A stretch of DNA of 64,000 nt from Sisyra terminalis (GCA_958496175.1 OY292277.1:46139050-46203049); one strand, 5' to 3'; positions 1 to 12,584 are shown, counted from the stretch's first letter. Program-made: numbers and translations. Notes: generated by a model from the sequence alone, not told the origin.

Positions 1-2696
1 ATTCAAGCAAATCGTTCTGGCACTCATATCCATCAACAAATTCCCGTGGAACCATACAGCCTCTCCAGAAAACTTCATTAATAAGGCAAAAAAACGCGAA
101 ATCAAGACCTCCGACAGCCAATAATATTAGAATATAATATAGCGAATACAAGAGACGACATTCACTCACATCAAAATTCATAAAATTACATGTGATATAC
201 GCCCAGAATAAATTATAATATTCCTTTTTCCTCCTTAATATAATTTTATAACGGTATAAAAAAAATATCAAACATGCCGTGCATATTAATTCCCCCAATG
301 GCAAAAAAAAAAATCACCGACTACTACCCCAAATATGTCTCGCATAAAAATTCATCATACTCTATTCATTTTCGCCGACAGAAAACAACCCCGATTTTTC
401 AAATTACACGGATTTTCCGATTCGCGATCCCGTGTTCGCGGTAAACAACAAGCGGAACCCACGCCGTTTCCGTGGCAACGGGAAATTTACAACAAAAAAG
501 CATCAACGCTAACAAAACAAAACACGATCCAAATGCATTTTCCATGCCATGTTTTACCTGAAATAGTTTATGACCTTACACCGAAATAAATTCTCGCCCA
601 AACCTCAAAATATCTTTTATGTAATGCCACCGAAACCAGGTGTGATCCTTTTGCAAAATTCATCTGGTAGGTATACAATAAGCCGTATGCTAACGATAAG
701 CAATTGGTTCAAAGGACCATCATACAGCGTTGTTTTCATACCGTTTTCTTCAAGTTTATAATTATTTAAACATGTGGAAAATGGGGTGAATATTCGCGGG
801 AAATTATCTGTAAAATTATTGTATGAATACAACGCCCAAACTGGCACCTTCTTATTATACAACATGTTAAATGTATTATTATGATAAAGTTTTCTTCTTA
901 TATTTTCCCTTTGTATCACATTATATTCAGAGAGTTCGGAAAAATCAATATTGGCTACAAACGCACAAAAACCAGTTATAACTTTCACAGTATACAACAA
1001 TAATACCAGGAAAAACTTTCGGAAAAACATTATTCAACAACATAACCCTACTTAACTTTAAGTAAATGCAAAAACCTTACCTTTAATTGATGTTTGAGTT
1101 GATTCAAGTCGCAGAAAAACCATATAACATTGGAAAATTTCCCAAACAAATCAAGAACAACTTAAAAAAATGCACTTTTCATCATCAAAATATAAGGAGC
1201 ACGATAACTAAACAAGTGACGATCGAAGAGATTGTGTTTTGTTTTTTTTTTTGTAGCAAACTTAGTCGAGACACAAACCCAAATTGTTTAAACAAAATAC
1301 AACTCGACAAAAACAAGTGAATTGCTTGTTTACGGGTGGCGATGGTCGACTGTTTCGTATATCTTTTTTTTTTCAATTAAAACAAGTATAAATTGACAGC
1401 CGGCAGAACACACTTGATTCTTAATTAAGTTTTTCGCTCGAACAATTTACAAGAAAAACATCTCACACGTTCACGCGTTTTCCTTTCAAGTTTTCCGGGG
1501 GACAGAGGATGGCAAGAAAAAAAGGCCGAGATAGGAAAAATTAAATAACATTCATGTTTTTCTCGGGTCTCTATATATTTGTGTTATTTTCCGTTAATTT
1601 TCAAATAAACTCAGGATTTTACTTTCATTTTCGTTCGAGTGGAAAAGATAATTTACTTCTTCGGCAAATGTTTACACAGTGTAAATAAACATTGGAAAAA
1701 CTCGGGAAAAATTCAGTTAAATCGAATCGGTTGAATGGACCCGGACAGGTGATGTGATGGTTGCGGTCGATGTTCCGAATTTTCGAGGAAACTTTTTCTG
1801 TGCGGAAAATTTCGAAAAAGGTGACGTAAAGATGAAAAGCGTACATTCATTCACACGGTAGAGCGAGTGACGGAATAGACTTCGTAGAACCGACTCGGAA
1901 CGTTGCCGGAATGAAACTAAACCGACTTGGTTTCAAAGTGTAATGGCCGCAATCGAAACGACCCCGCCAATGGTTCAAATCGTAGTAGTATATGTGTACA
2001 CGTATAACATTACGTTAGTGTTTTGTTTGTAGTGGGGGAATGTTGTCTTCGCGTAACGATCAAGTCCGAGCTGCAACTTACGTTCATTTGTTTTCATTTG
2101 GAAGACCTTCCGTTCCAGCATTCCAATCAACTCATATACCACATCATACTATTTACACGTGAAATTCTTGCATTTCATTGACTATTTACCTCATTTTAGT
2201 GGTCAAAATAGCAAGTTTTAAAACCAGTTTTGAGGTTATTCAGTAGGTCTGAGATTGTAGCATTTGCAGAGCACACCGTGTTTTATTGTGGAGTAGCCGC
2301 CCTGCGATCACGTGATACATCCGATGCGCACGCAACGCGTGACAAATGCAAGTGTATAATACGCAAAGGTGTCTCTGATATGCGAGCAGGTTGTAAACAG
2401 ATTCTGAGTGAACTGTAAGATGAATTGTTCTGTAACTGACTTTCAAGTTGCCGACTCTGACAGATGGGCCGGGATCGTATCGAGAAAACGGAATTGTTCT
2501 CGCCTAAATACGCTTTGAGTTAATGTCCGACATTGCCATGACGATAAATCAAAACCACTCATTCAGGACACCGGATTGTTGAATATTATGTACCTATATG
2601 TAGGCGCCCGCCTCTAGGACACTTCATTGTTTGTCGAGTATTATCATCATCCTCATTTCCGAGCACTGTTCAAGCCCTTAATTCTAATGAGTCAAT
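1..2696. other. Unassigned flank, partly less AT-rich
   Basis: I recognise no gene, RNA or transposon here. Open frames reach only 137 codons and look like chance frames. The stretch from about 1480 to 2600 is visibly richer in G, C and CpG than most of the window (for example around 1860-1990 and 2280-2350), which could mark a regulatory region or an untranslated exon of a gene outside the window, but no splice-site or coding signal supports this. Confidence 0.3.
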
Positions 2697-3380
2697 GAGG
2701 CACTTGGTGCAGCACTTTGGGATGGAGATGGGATCGACGTTTATGGTCGGGAAAGAAAAATACTGGAATGCTTAAAACGATCAAGGATTCTGGAATATTA
2801 ACCAAATTATGCAATATCAGAAAACTTAATCGTCAGATCAGGTGATTCTTATGATCTTAATAATCTTCAGAATTTAATACTTCTATCGCTGTTTATTTGC
2901 TCATACTGCAACTTGATTATGAAAAATTGGTTACAAAATTACAAATTGGTTACATTGAAAGTATTGCTAATCTTTAGCTATAGCTTAACCCATTTTCTGG
3001 TAAAGCTCATATACCGATACGATGAAGGTGTTTAAATGAGGCTCTTGGTGCAGCACTTTGGAAAGGAGATGGGATTGGCGTTTATGGTCGGGAAAGAAAA
3101 ATACTAGAATGCTTACAACGATCAAGGATTTTAGTATATTAACCAAATCAAGCAATATCATAAAGTCTTAATCGACAGATCAGGTGATTCTTATGATCTT
3201 AATAATCTTCAGATTTGAATACTCCAATTTTTTTAATTTTTTTTTTGCTCAAAATACAACTTGCTTGTGGAAAATTGGTTACCAATATATCATTGAAAGT
3301 GTTGCTAATCTTTAGCTATAACTTTCTCCCATTTTTCTGGCAAAGCTCAAATACCGTTACGGTGAAGGTGTTTATTTTTT
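2697..3380. repeat. Tandem duplication, two ~342-bp units
   Basis: Two direct units, 2697-3037 and 3038-3380, both begin gaggc followed by cttggtgcagcactttgg and stay similar to the end (gatgaaggtgttta / ggtgaaggtgttta). Both contain, on the minus strand, the same piece of mariner transposase C-terminus with the LPE(K/N) motif, so the 3' end of the mariner relic just to the right has been duplicated in place. Confidence 0.85.
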
Positions 3381-3740
3381 GAGGCTATACAGTATACACG
3401 ATTCAAGCCATTTTTTGATATCTTCATATTATTGGAGCTACCAATCAGCCAAATCATGTGCCATTGAGTGGAACAAGTAGTAATCTGATGGCCCAATATT
3501 TGAGAAATATGGAATTCCTTTTTGAGGGTTTCCAGGTTGGTTTTTACAATTTCAACAATGTCAAACGGAGCATAGTTATACTGTAGAATGACTTTTTAAT
3601 GCCTCTTCGTATTGAGATCATTTTTCGCTCAGAAATACCTTGACGGTCAACTCATAACTCTTAAGTAAGCCCTTCTTACATTTGGCAAACTTTAATCGAG
3701 CTATGCATATTGACATACTGCATACAATGACTTTTTGGAT
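2950..3740 (-). pseudogene. Mariner-family transposase relic
   Basis: Conceptual minus-strand translation shows the C-terminal half of a mariner transposase in several frames. In order: a degenerate copy of the conserved VILQ-HDNA block (seen as VILQYNYA, the catalytic Asp lost), VKTNLETLKKEF, GPSDYYLFHSMAHDLADW (3441-3494), YEDIKKWLES, then RNGI and LPEKWEK near 3310-3380. This order is that of mariner elements carrying the DDE/D integrase fold. Stops and frameshifts break it throughout, so it cannot encode an active enzyme. The N-terminal DNA-binding half and both terminal inverted repeats are not visible. The last part is repeated in the adjoining tandem units. Subfamily not assigned. Confidence 0.85.
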
Positions 3741-6700
3741 ATTTTAAAATCTACCATTACTTATTGGTGAAGTCTTCAATTGACGAACAAATGGAACTTT
3801 GTTGCCCACCTAATATTATATTTCTGGTTTCAAATTTGAAGGAATTAAGGAATTTTTTTTTCTATCAAAATTTATAAATTGCCAAAAAAAATTGATTAAA
3901 GATTACAGGAATCCGCTTTTACAAGCGCTGAATGTAAGCAATATTAAAACATCTAGAATCCAAATGTTTATTTGATCAATTTTGGAAACTTGTCTTTGAT
4001 TTAGCAAGTCATAAATTTCCCATTTTTTGACTATTTTGGGAAAGAGATAAGCTCATTGTTTTTCCTCTATATTAGAAAAGAGGAGATCATTAATTATCCA
4101 TTTTTCCAAAGCTTTCAAAACAAAAATCGAAGGTTAAATTAAGATGCTCTGAATGGCAGGCAATTCTACGTCAACTTCAAGAAATATTAGAGTAAAATTT
4201 GACTACAAATAAAACAGCAAATATCTACAAAACATAGTTCTTTGAAATCTTCGGCTTTTAAATCATTAGTATACCAGTTTTCGTGATATTTTTACTCTAT
4301 TGAAAAGTTTGCCGATAACTATAATAAGGGGTTTTTACTTCTGTGGTAGTTATTTAGATATTTTCCAGTAGTGTCATGGCTTCTAGGGTTGTCTTCACCG
4401 GTTCTAGAATCCTTGTAGAGTTTGGCTCTTGGCTCATTTCATTGGACAGTTCAAGTATCCACTCTAAGTGATACATTTGAGTACAATAAAATTTAAAAAA
4501 AAACGATAATTTGTTATAAACTTAGGACATTATTACCTAATTTCTTAACTGAAACCTTACCTCTGAATGTATGATAGCTATTAAGCTTTTTTCTGGAAGC
4601 TTCATGGCTTCGAAAATCCAGTTCACCGGTTTGTGGGACCTTGTGAAATTCAGAATTTCACCCATTTTGCCCGGTACTTCAAATGTTAATTTTGGGTGAC
4701 GTATTTCGTGGTACAAGGAGGGACTGATAGTATATCGTCACTTTTAAGACATTGTATGGGCTTTATTTTGGCCCTTGGTCTATTCTTAATCCAAACCATA
4801 GTAATAGGCTTTTTCTGTTAATAGATTGAAGTGTCACTCTCTAGATGTTTGGCGGGATTTATTTTATTTTTGATGAATTTATGGACCAGGCCTCGTCTAC
4901 ATAAGCTTTTGACAAATTTTCAGTCTCCAGATTTAGTTGAGATTACCACGTATAATCAGTGTCAAATCAGTAGTCGCAAATTTGATGTTTTTCCAGGCTT
5001 TTCATTGCCTAGGATTTCTTAGTGGAATTGTTCTCAGAGGAATAATTATAATTTACTTTATATATAATCCTAAATAAGCAGGATTTCCTAATAGAAAAAA
5101 TCACTACAACGACGATGTTGAAAGTTGCCAAGTATTTGCTTCTAAATACCATAATTCAGGGAAATCCTGGATAAAATTAAAGTTGACTGAAATCTCAAAC
5201 TATGGTTACAAGATTTCCAAGAAAAGTAACCTTTTTTTCTTATGAAAAAAAAACATTACCTTCTATCATTTCAACTACAGATAAAAAAAACCAAATCGGT
5301 AATTTCATCATTGTTTTTAAGTGTTTTTCTAAGATTCCTCCAAACTTTATTCCCACCAAATACTCAAACACTAAACTCAAGATGTCATTCCGGGTTTGAG
5401 TATCGTTTGAACTACTTTCTAGGCCATCAATCATGATCTTCTCCTTTGAAATTGTCGCCTTCGGCTTATTTCATTAATCCTTATTTACTTCAATTAAATA
5501 AAGGATATTCATTTATCAAAATATTTAAGAAAATAGGCATTATTTTAATAATTTCAAGCTTCTGCACGATATTTCAGAAATCACTAACATATTGTCGTTG
5601 TCAATTGATTTATGGATGTGAACGAAATTTTTTGGGGAGTCCTTGAATATTTTAGCAATCCTTGATGTCGAAATTCCCAGAATTTCCCGTTGCTTAACTT
5701 TAAATCAAAAACATGACAAAAAGTTAGAAAGCTCTAACGTTTTTAGTAATCCTAGTCGTTTTTTCTATTGAAAGCTTTGGGATACAAACTATTTCTTAGT
5801 CTCTTGTCTTTCGTGTAACCCATTACTTTACGAAACCAAAAAAAAAAATTGCTTTTTCTTTTTTAAAGTTTAACCCTGTGTAGAGTTTTCAGGTCAATAT
5901 TAAGGGAAAATTCAAGCTTACTAAATTTTTAAATCAAAAGAAAAACTACAATTTTTCATGTGGAATTCGAAACATTCCAATTACTAGGTCAAACACAATA
6001 GTAAAAAATGATAGCACGATATCGAATAATTCTACCAATCCACTAATGAAAAAGAGGCCTTCGACGGCAAATATTAATTTTTTGTGAAATATGTTACGAG
6101 GGATAGGCAATGATCGGCAATATGAGCCGTATTCTCTATCTACCCCACCGAATGTAGGACACTTTACTGCTGTATTATGGGCGAACCCGAAAATATTACT
6201 GTCGAATGGAAAGTTATTTATTATTATTTACGAGAAATATATGTAGATGTTTATTTAGGGGCTGCAATCTCAGTATATTAGAATCTCACTGGCAATATTT
6301 CAGTTCTGAACCGAAACATTGGGCTTGCCGTGAATGAAATCCTTTGGGACTTGATGGGATTATGTGGGATTATTAAATGGAAAATTACCCATAACACAAA
6401 GAAAAAAATGTATAGGAAACAAGTATTGGACGTTTTCCGAAAATTTAGCCATTAGAAAATGGATTTTAGCAAAGAGGTATTTGGTATAAATTTGTTGGTG
6501 GAATATTGATCTTTGTCGTGAATTTTCAAAGGTAATAAAACGAATGAAAAACGGAAAATGTTCCTTGAGCAAAATATTATTCTGCGGAAACGGTATAAAA
6601 TAGTTAATATCCACGAGAGTCGTTTCAACTATGAATACGTGGTAAAATGGAACTTTCGAACTATTACAAAATTTCCACTAGTCATAGAAGAGCTTGTTTT

Positions 6701-8740
6701 ACACTATACCAAACACACACATAAGGGTAGCAAACGACTATAGGATAGCAAGCGACCGAAAGAGGATGCACCCCGTAAATTCCTTTAGATTTACACGAAA
6801 AGCCAGGGGGTTATATTATGATACGGCCATCACGTAGTACAAACCACCGACCAAGCACAACCATAACCACAAATATTTGAGGGCGAACGGGGATCGCCAC
6901 CCCCCATATCCCCAATTCCCATTCTCCACCTCATTTTTCATACAAGTACTTAAAACAGTGGCTCACTACCTAGCCATTCTTAAAACTAAGCAATAAAAGC
7001 TCGATTATAACGAAAAAAACTTTCTACAGCAAAAAATCGAAATACAAAGAAATTTCAACTTAAGAAGAAAAATTTATGACATGAAAGAAGGGAAGTTCAA
7101 AGCGTCCTTTTTATTATAGACGAGATAAATTAAATTCTTTTTGTTTTTTTCCCATGTTATTTTAAATGAAATATAAGAAAATTGCTGGAGAAACGACGGG
7201 ATGGGGTAGCAAAAAAAAATTATATTAATAGAAACAGATCTTTAAGAATACAGAGAAACGAGAAATGTCAGATTTAATTGTTTAAGAACAAGAAGATGAA
7301 AAGGAAAATGATTATGATAATGGTACGTTAATAGTGTGGGATGAAGTGGTTGTGGGGTGGGGGAGGGATAGGAGATGGTTGATGGTAGCATTCAGTAGTG
7401 TTGTGGTAAGTTTGTAAAGGAAAATGATGTTGCCGAAGTCTCGAATAGGGATGAAAACAGTGATAAGGGATGAGATGATAAAGAGCAACATGTAAGGTAT
7501 TCTGCCCAGGTATGTTAATCAAAACAGAGCCGCAAGATATATTAATAGACCTCCCCCATCCAGCGAAGCAAGGCGAGGGCGTCCTGTTGGAAATGCGTTT
7601 TAAGATACATCCAGAAATGGGATCGGGAATGTGTCGAGGGAAAGAAAAGCGGCTACTCGACAAGATACGCCAAGCATGGGGGGGTGAGAATTTCAAGTTT
7701 GAATAAAGGTATGTCGGCATATACCCGACACGAAACGTCTCACCCCCCGCCACGAAACGATCCAGACTTTTACACACAACAGAACAAGGATTGAATCGGG
7801 AACGACAAAGTATAACAAAATATATAAATGAAACAGGCGAATTGGGGACAAAGCCGAAACGAAGACAAAGACCATCGACGACAAGGTGTCGGAAAAATTC
7901 ACCGGCCCGACAAAGACACAAACACTTAGAACCGATTACCAGCATGAAATTACATTTTCGTCATTCCCGGAGAATTTTAAACAACAGCGAAAACATTTTC
8001 GGGTTTAGCTTCCCATTTTTTTCTGACATTTTTTCCGCCTCGGTATTACCTACACCGTTCGTTTGAAATATTTTCTTTCGGGAAAAAGAAATATTTCTTC
8101 ATCTCAGAATAATGTGTGCCATCCTGTAGCCTATACCGCCCATACCGTTATTTCTTTTTTCACATACGCATAACATTGTTTTACTTATAAATAGTACAAC
8201 AATCGGCAACATTTCGTTGATGATTATCAAAAGATTATACCATATATAAGGAAAAAAAACTCATTTCACGCTTTCGTGCACTTAAAAGTGCACTTCACCC
8301 TCGTGTTTATCTTCAAAATGAATAAGTAATTTATCGCAAATCTCATAAATTTCACCGAAAAGAAATTTGCATTCGAAAATTTTCTGAATTTAAAAAGTTT
8401 CGGGAACATCTTTCAATGCTTGGCATTGCAAATGACTTGCATGCACTGTCGATTGCATTCACTTAAGCATTTAGATGCTTTTCCGAAGAATATGCAATAC
8501 ATTTTGTTCATTTTGTAGGTAATGATAATACAAAATGAATATGTCCCCAGTATACTTGTAAATCTGTACCACCTGTCATTAAAGAAGAATTTTTACTACC
8601 CAGTTAATTATTCATTTTCAAAAAAATGAATTGCATTTTGAAATATTTACTTTAGAATATTTTTACTTAGATAAGGTTTTGTTTCACGTCCATCTAGCAC
8701 TAAAATTTTGGAATTTCGCAAAAAATAATTACATAATATT
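3741..8740. other. Unassigned AT-rich stretch with a GC-richer patch
   Basis: No coding region, RNA or dated transposon recognised. The part from about 6740 to 8070 is less AT-rich and has a 205-codon minus-strand frame (7328-7945), but its translation is rich in Cys, His, Pro and Tyr without domain structure and mirrors purine-rich plus-strand sequence, so I do not call it. A weak duplication inside this stretch is listed separately. Confidence 0.3.
4355..4740. repeat. Diverged direct duplication
   Basis: Two stretches starting near 4355 and 4590 share a spaced series of words in the same order: tcatggcttc, ttcaccggtt, ccttgt, then a similar run ending near a tgacgta/tgataca word. Identity is modest, so this is an old tandem duplication or two copies of one old repeat. 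Confidence 0.4.
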
Positions 8741-8986
8741 TTGGTGTTTTTTGTCGTTCAAGAATTCTGAAAGAAAAATTTTTGTACCTTGCATATTTTC
8801 CCGGATATAACCATTTGAGGAAAAAGCTCAATTGCGTGATTTTCCAAATATTGAAATTTTGATTTTTTTTTTGCTCCATTCATTGGTGCTTTTTTGTCGT
8901 TCAAGACGTCCAAAAGAAAAATCCTCAAAACTTGCATATTTTCTTGGATAAAGCCTAATGAGGAAAAAGCTCTATTTTTTAACACA

Positions 8987-9931
8987 TAAGGGAAGCCCGG
9001 GCAAGATGCGTAGTGTGGGTAAGACGAATACTCGATGTTATTAAAAATCTACAATCGATAGCGCTACTGGACGAACTCAGATGGTAAAACAGCAACTCAA
9101 TCATGACGTGACAGTTAATTCAAAAGAATAAATGAGTGCATTTGTCGTAAAAAGAAAAATAAAAGTTTTTTGCTGTTTTCTTTCGATTTTTGGCAAGTTA
9201 TGAATAATGATTTTTTGTATTATGTATTAACTGTTAACGAACAGACTCTGTTTATTCGATCGTGTGTTTTTTGAAGTATAATTTGTGTTTGAAATTTTTA
9301 ATTACAGGTTGAAATTTTACAGTAGGATAATATAACTTTTGAATATTAGTGCTTTGGGCAAGACGGATATGGGCAAAACGGATAGCTATTCGTTTGGCCC
9401 GGTTAGCCCAATAATACTTTTTTTATCGAAATTAAACACATTTAATTAGGTCCATTAGCGTTTAGGTGTAGTAGTATGCAATTAGTGATATTATTAGTAT
9501 TATATTATTAAAAAGACTAATCAGAAGGATGAAACAAGTTGTTTATGTTTAGTATGCTCAGAAGTATATATTGAACCACCTACAGAAGACTGGATAAAGT
9601 GCAACCAATGCAAGAGATGGGCAAACTAGAATTGTACTTCTTATTTAAGGCTAGGCAGTTACTAAAACACCATTTGCTTTACTTAATCCTTTTGTCCTGG
9701 TGGTATATCCGTTTTACCCGATGACGTCGGGCAAAACGGATAATATGCAATTTTTTTTGGTGTCAAGAATTTATGTAGAGTTTATTTTAGTTTCTATTTT
9801 TTTACTAGTATTTTCTAAAGATGATTAACGAAGGTACAAATTAATAATAAAAAGATTGTTGTTTGAAAGAAATTTGTGTGTGTTTTTTAAGCCTTTCCCT
9901 TAACATATTCGTCTTGCCCGGGCTTCCCCTA
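8987..9931. mobile_element. Pogo-like DNA transposon, degenerate
   Basis: A 945-bp insertion with terminal inverted repeats: left TAAGGGAAGCCCGGGCAAGA and right the complement of TAGGGGAAGCCCGGGCAAGA, flanked by or ending in TA as expected for the Tc1/mariner/pogo superfamily. Subterminal copies of gggcaagacgga and gggcaaaacggata occur at 9357-9395 and 9706-9742. A fragment of coding sequence remains at 9540-9660. The related uninterrupted foldback copy at about 24400-24450 shows the same junction without the insert, which supports these boundaries. Confidence 0.85.
9540..9660 (+). pseudogene. Remnant of transposase C-terminal zinc finger
   Basis: The plus-strand frame from 9540 reads CLCLVCSEVY, then EDWIKCNQCKRWAN, a stop at 9627-9629, and NCTSY. 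The spacing Cys-x2-Cys, then Trp-Ile-x-Cys-x2-Cys-x4-(His position, here Asn), and a last Cys is the PHD-like zinc finger found at the C-terminus of many insect pogo-type transposases (family knowledge from memory). The conserved His is replaced by Asn and the frame is interrupted before the last Cys. No catalytic DDE domain remains in the element, so it depended on an enzyme made elsewhere. Confidence 0.7.
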
Positions 9932-10300
9932 TGTTTATTTAGTATAGAAGCTTTAATACTTATAAAAGCAAGCGACGAATGTTATTTATGCTCGTGATGA
10001 AATTATTTCTTTCAGAACTCTCGAGCAACAAAACAACACCAATTAATGGTGAGAAAAAGTTTCACAAAATTAAAAACTGGAAAAGTTATACAAATCGAGC
10101 TTTTTTTTTAAATAGTGTTTCCTGGAAAAATATGCAAGCTTTTAATTGTTTCCTCTCGGAACTCTTGAACAAGAAAGTAACACCAATTAATGGTGAAAAA
10201 AAATATCAAAATTTTGCATTTTTGGAAAATTACTAAGATCGAGCTTTTTTCTTCAAATTGCAATATCCGGGAAAATATGTTTATATTAAAAGTAATAGTT

Positions 10301-10934
10301 GAAAAAATTCAAAAATATCCATAAGTCTTTGAAAAATTTTATTACAATTTATGCTAATTCATAAGAAGTATTGTTAAAACTAACAAAAATTGATTTATGA
10401 CTTTAATATTTGAAAATTTGATGTCTTATCTTCACCTTATTATGGAACAATAAGGGCGGCATATCGTAGGGGCCTAGGGTAGCATCGGACTTAAATCCAC
10501 CTTAAAATAGACAAGAACTAATTTCAAATCTCTTTTGCTTGCAATTGGATTAATTATAGTTAACAAATGACAAAGAAAGGCCAGAATGGATCACAAGAAG
10601 TATTGTGCTCCCTCAGGATAACTCCGGGTGGCAAAAGCTCCAAGAGTATGATTGACGATTTCTTGTCTATCCTACTTTTAGTCTGGACATTGCACTGTTC
10701 AATTTTCATCTGTTTTGTCCAAGACAAACACTCTTGATCATGTAAAATGGATTTTAAGAGATGCTTGTGAAAATGGGATGATCTTAGTTTGAGTCAACGA
10801 TGAAAAGTTAGTTTATTAAAATGGCGACAAAAAAATCATAAAAATTGGCTTTTTATAAATGAATTTAACTGAATAGCTGTTATCCAAAAAAAATACAGTA
10901 ATTAATTTGTACCACTAAATTTTGTTTAAAACGT
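10301..10934. other. Unassigned AT-rich spacer
   Basis: No recognisable gene or repeat family. Part of it, towards the right, may be the untranslated end of the following mariner copy, whose left terminus I could not place. Confidence 0.3.
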
Positions 10935-12046
10935 TATTAGGTACGAGAGAAGAATTCTTTTATTTTTTATGTGAACTTTAAAGCTTTATTTTTTTTACTT
11001 TTAATTGCCCGATTTGAGTCAAATATGCACCGTTTTGTTCTACAATTTGCCGTTTTTTAAGGGTAGATTTATCATACTTTTCTAATGGAAGTCGTGATCT
11101 TACTTAGCGAAAGCTCTAATGATTTATTTTCACAATCTTCTCTTGCTGCCTTTTTTTTCACTAAGAAAGTTTCGCAATGCCAGAAAACTAAGGTAATCGC
11201 TTGGTACCTGGTCCATACTATACGTTGGATGCATCAAAAGTTTCCAACCAAGCTCCCGAAGTTTCTGGCGAGTTACTTTTACCCAATGTATGTGGTCTGG
11301 CGTTGTTCTGATGGAAAATAACATCTCTTTAGTTGGCCAATTTTGGCCATTTCTGTTCATTTGCCAGCTTCAAATGGTTCAGTTATTGTCAGAAGAGATC
11401 CAAATTTAGTGTTTGGTCGATATGGAAGCAGTTGATAATAAATTATGTCATTCCAGTTCCTCCAAATGCACGGCAGTATTTTCCTGGTCGTTAGTCTTGA
11501 TTTGGCCACCGTTTGAAGGACTTCTCTGCGCTTTTACCACGATTATTTTCGCTCAATATTGTCGTATAAAGCTAATTTTTGATCCTAAGTCACCATCCGT
11601 TGAAGAAATGGATCGATTTTATTCCGTTTGGTAAAGCTTCGCAGAAATTTGGTCTTTTATATGATTTGGTGTTAATTGGTGTGGCACCCAAACATCAAAC
11701 TTTTTTTTTGAGTCCAGCTTTGTGCAATTGGTCTTGAACTGTTTTATGACCAATTTTTAGCTCCTGGGTGATGCTATGACTACTAATATTCCGGTCAACT
11801 TTAATTATCTCTGTAATTTTATCGACATTTTTAGGCAACAATCGGAGTGCATCTTTAATATCAAAAATACCGAAATGGAATCGACGAAACCAAAATTACA
11901 CGAAAGTACAGCTATTACAGTATCGGGACCATAAACATCATTCACAATTTTAGCCGCCAGGCTTGCATTTTCGCCTTCACCAAAGAAAAGCTCTAAAATG
12001 TATCAAATTTTCTCATTGTTAACTTCCATTTATAACACCCTGTAAT
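10935..12046 (-). pseudogene. Mariner transposase pseudogene, nearly full length
   Basis: Minus-strand reading gives a mariner transposase in several frames. From N to C: GEGENASLAAKIV and FRRFHFGIFDIKDALR (helix-turn-helix region), VDKITEIIKVDRNISSHSIT, the linker motif DVWVPHQLTPNHI at 11665-11705, then a broken TGDEKW-like block, VTRQKLRELGWKLLMHPTY, PSDYLSFLALRNFL within 11130-11280, and EQNGAYLTQIGQL near 10985-11060. At least six stops or shifts disrupt it, and the second catalytic block (HDNARPH position) is garbled around 11300. The right end, acaccctgta at about 12037-12046, may be the terminal repeat. Fossil element, subfamily not assigned. Confidence 0.9.
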
Positions 12047-12252
12047 CCACAACTGAATGGACCAAAACAAAAAACAGCCTAAGTATTCTAACGAGATATC
12101 AATCACTATGAAAATATATTGGATTTCTGTTCTCCAACCTAATATTGTAACAGAAAGAGACAGAGTCTGTCTCTGTCTTTGTGCCATGCCGGCACGCGAT
12201 TGGCTGAGTGACTTCTATCTCTCTCCCTGCAATGCGAATGTACATATAGATT

Positions 12253-12309
12253 GTTCTAGAAACATCTAGTAGATGGTGGAACGTCGGCGAACAATGGAGT
12301 ATAATCTAG
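12253..12309 (+). promoter_or_regulatory. Heat-shock-element-like clusters upstream of LTR TATA (copy 1)
   Basis: Alternating GAA/TTC pentamers: gTTCt aGAAa cATCt at 12253-12267 and gGAAc gTCgg cGAAc at 12278-12292, followed by aGAAt at about 12308. Copy 2 of the repeat has a perfect version of the second cluster, so this copy appears to have decayed from it. Confidence 0.5.
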
Positions 12310-12325
12310 AATGTAGGGTTGCGGG

Positions 12326-12333
12326 TATATAAG
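12326..12333 (+). promoter_or_regulatory. TATA box of LTR copy 1
   Basis: TATATAAG, followed about 30 bp downstream by gacagttc, a plausible initiator. The block from tgcgggtatataagg to ttgacagttctgtata is almost unchanged between the two copies. Confidence 0.6.
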
Positions 12334-12584
12334 GCGCTCAGTCAAGCCAGTTGACAGTTCTGTATAGAAATTCAGTTGTGAATTTCCGTTACAACAAAGC
12401 AATTATTAATACCTAGCGATTATTAGTGTGATTTGAATTAAAAGTGATTATTGTCATTTGAGTGATTGTGTTGACAAGTGTTTTAATAAAGTGATTGTTA
12501 AATGTGAAAGTGATTATTTATTTCTAAAAGAAATTAAAGAACGAATAACGCCATCTCAATATAGTTTTGAGACGTCACGTTACA

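Larger units (their letters stand above)
8741..10300. repeat. Foldback repeat with ~145-bp monomer arms (copy 1)
   Basis: Left arm (8741-8986) and right arm (9932-10300) are inverted copies of the same tandem monomer. In the right arm the word caccaattaatgg recurs at about 10037 and 10181; in the left arm its complement recurs at about 8741 and 8881, giving a period near 143 bp. Each monomer also carries gaaaatatgcaag and gagctttttctt. The two arms were once joined at a centre now occupied by a pogo-like element. Other copies lie at 24285-25020, 38430-38890 and 40280-40460. Confidence 0.8.
12146..12584 (+). mobile_element. Probable solo LTR, copy 1
   Basis: A 439-bp sequence starting TGTAACAG and ending CACGTTACA, with a second copy at 52270-52693. 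The two are about 90% alike by eye. Layout fits an LTR: TG...CA ends with short inverted TGTAAC/GTTACA, an enhancer-like 5' part, a TATA box (12326-12333), and AATAAA (12485-12490) near the 3' end. No internal retrotransposon sequence, primer-binding site or polypurine tract adjoins either copy, hence solo. I could not find a target-site duplication, so an unrelated dispersed repeat carrying a promoter remains possible. Orientation is set by TATA and AATAAA. Confidence 0.65.

Noticed and set aside
3619..3640. Word tgagatcattttt, similar to the first bases of the bantam microRNA
   Set aside because: It lies within the mariner transposase relic, diverges after about 12 bases and has no hairpin partner.
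7328..7945. 205-codon minus-strand open frame
   Set aside because: Translation is low in structure, rich in Cys/His/Pro, ends in a Pro-His tract that mirrors a G-rich plus-strand run, and has no recognisable domain or splice context.
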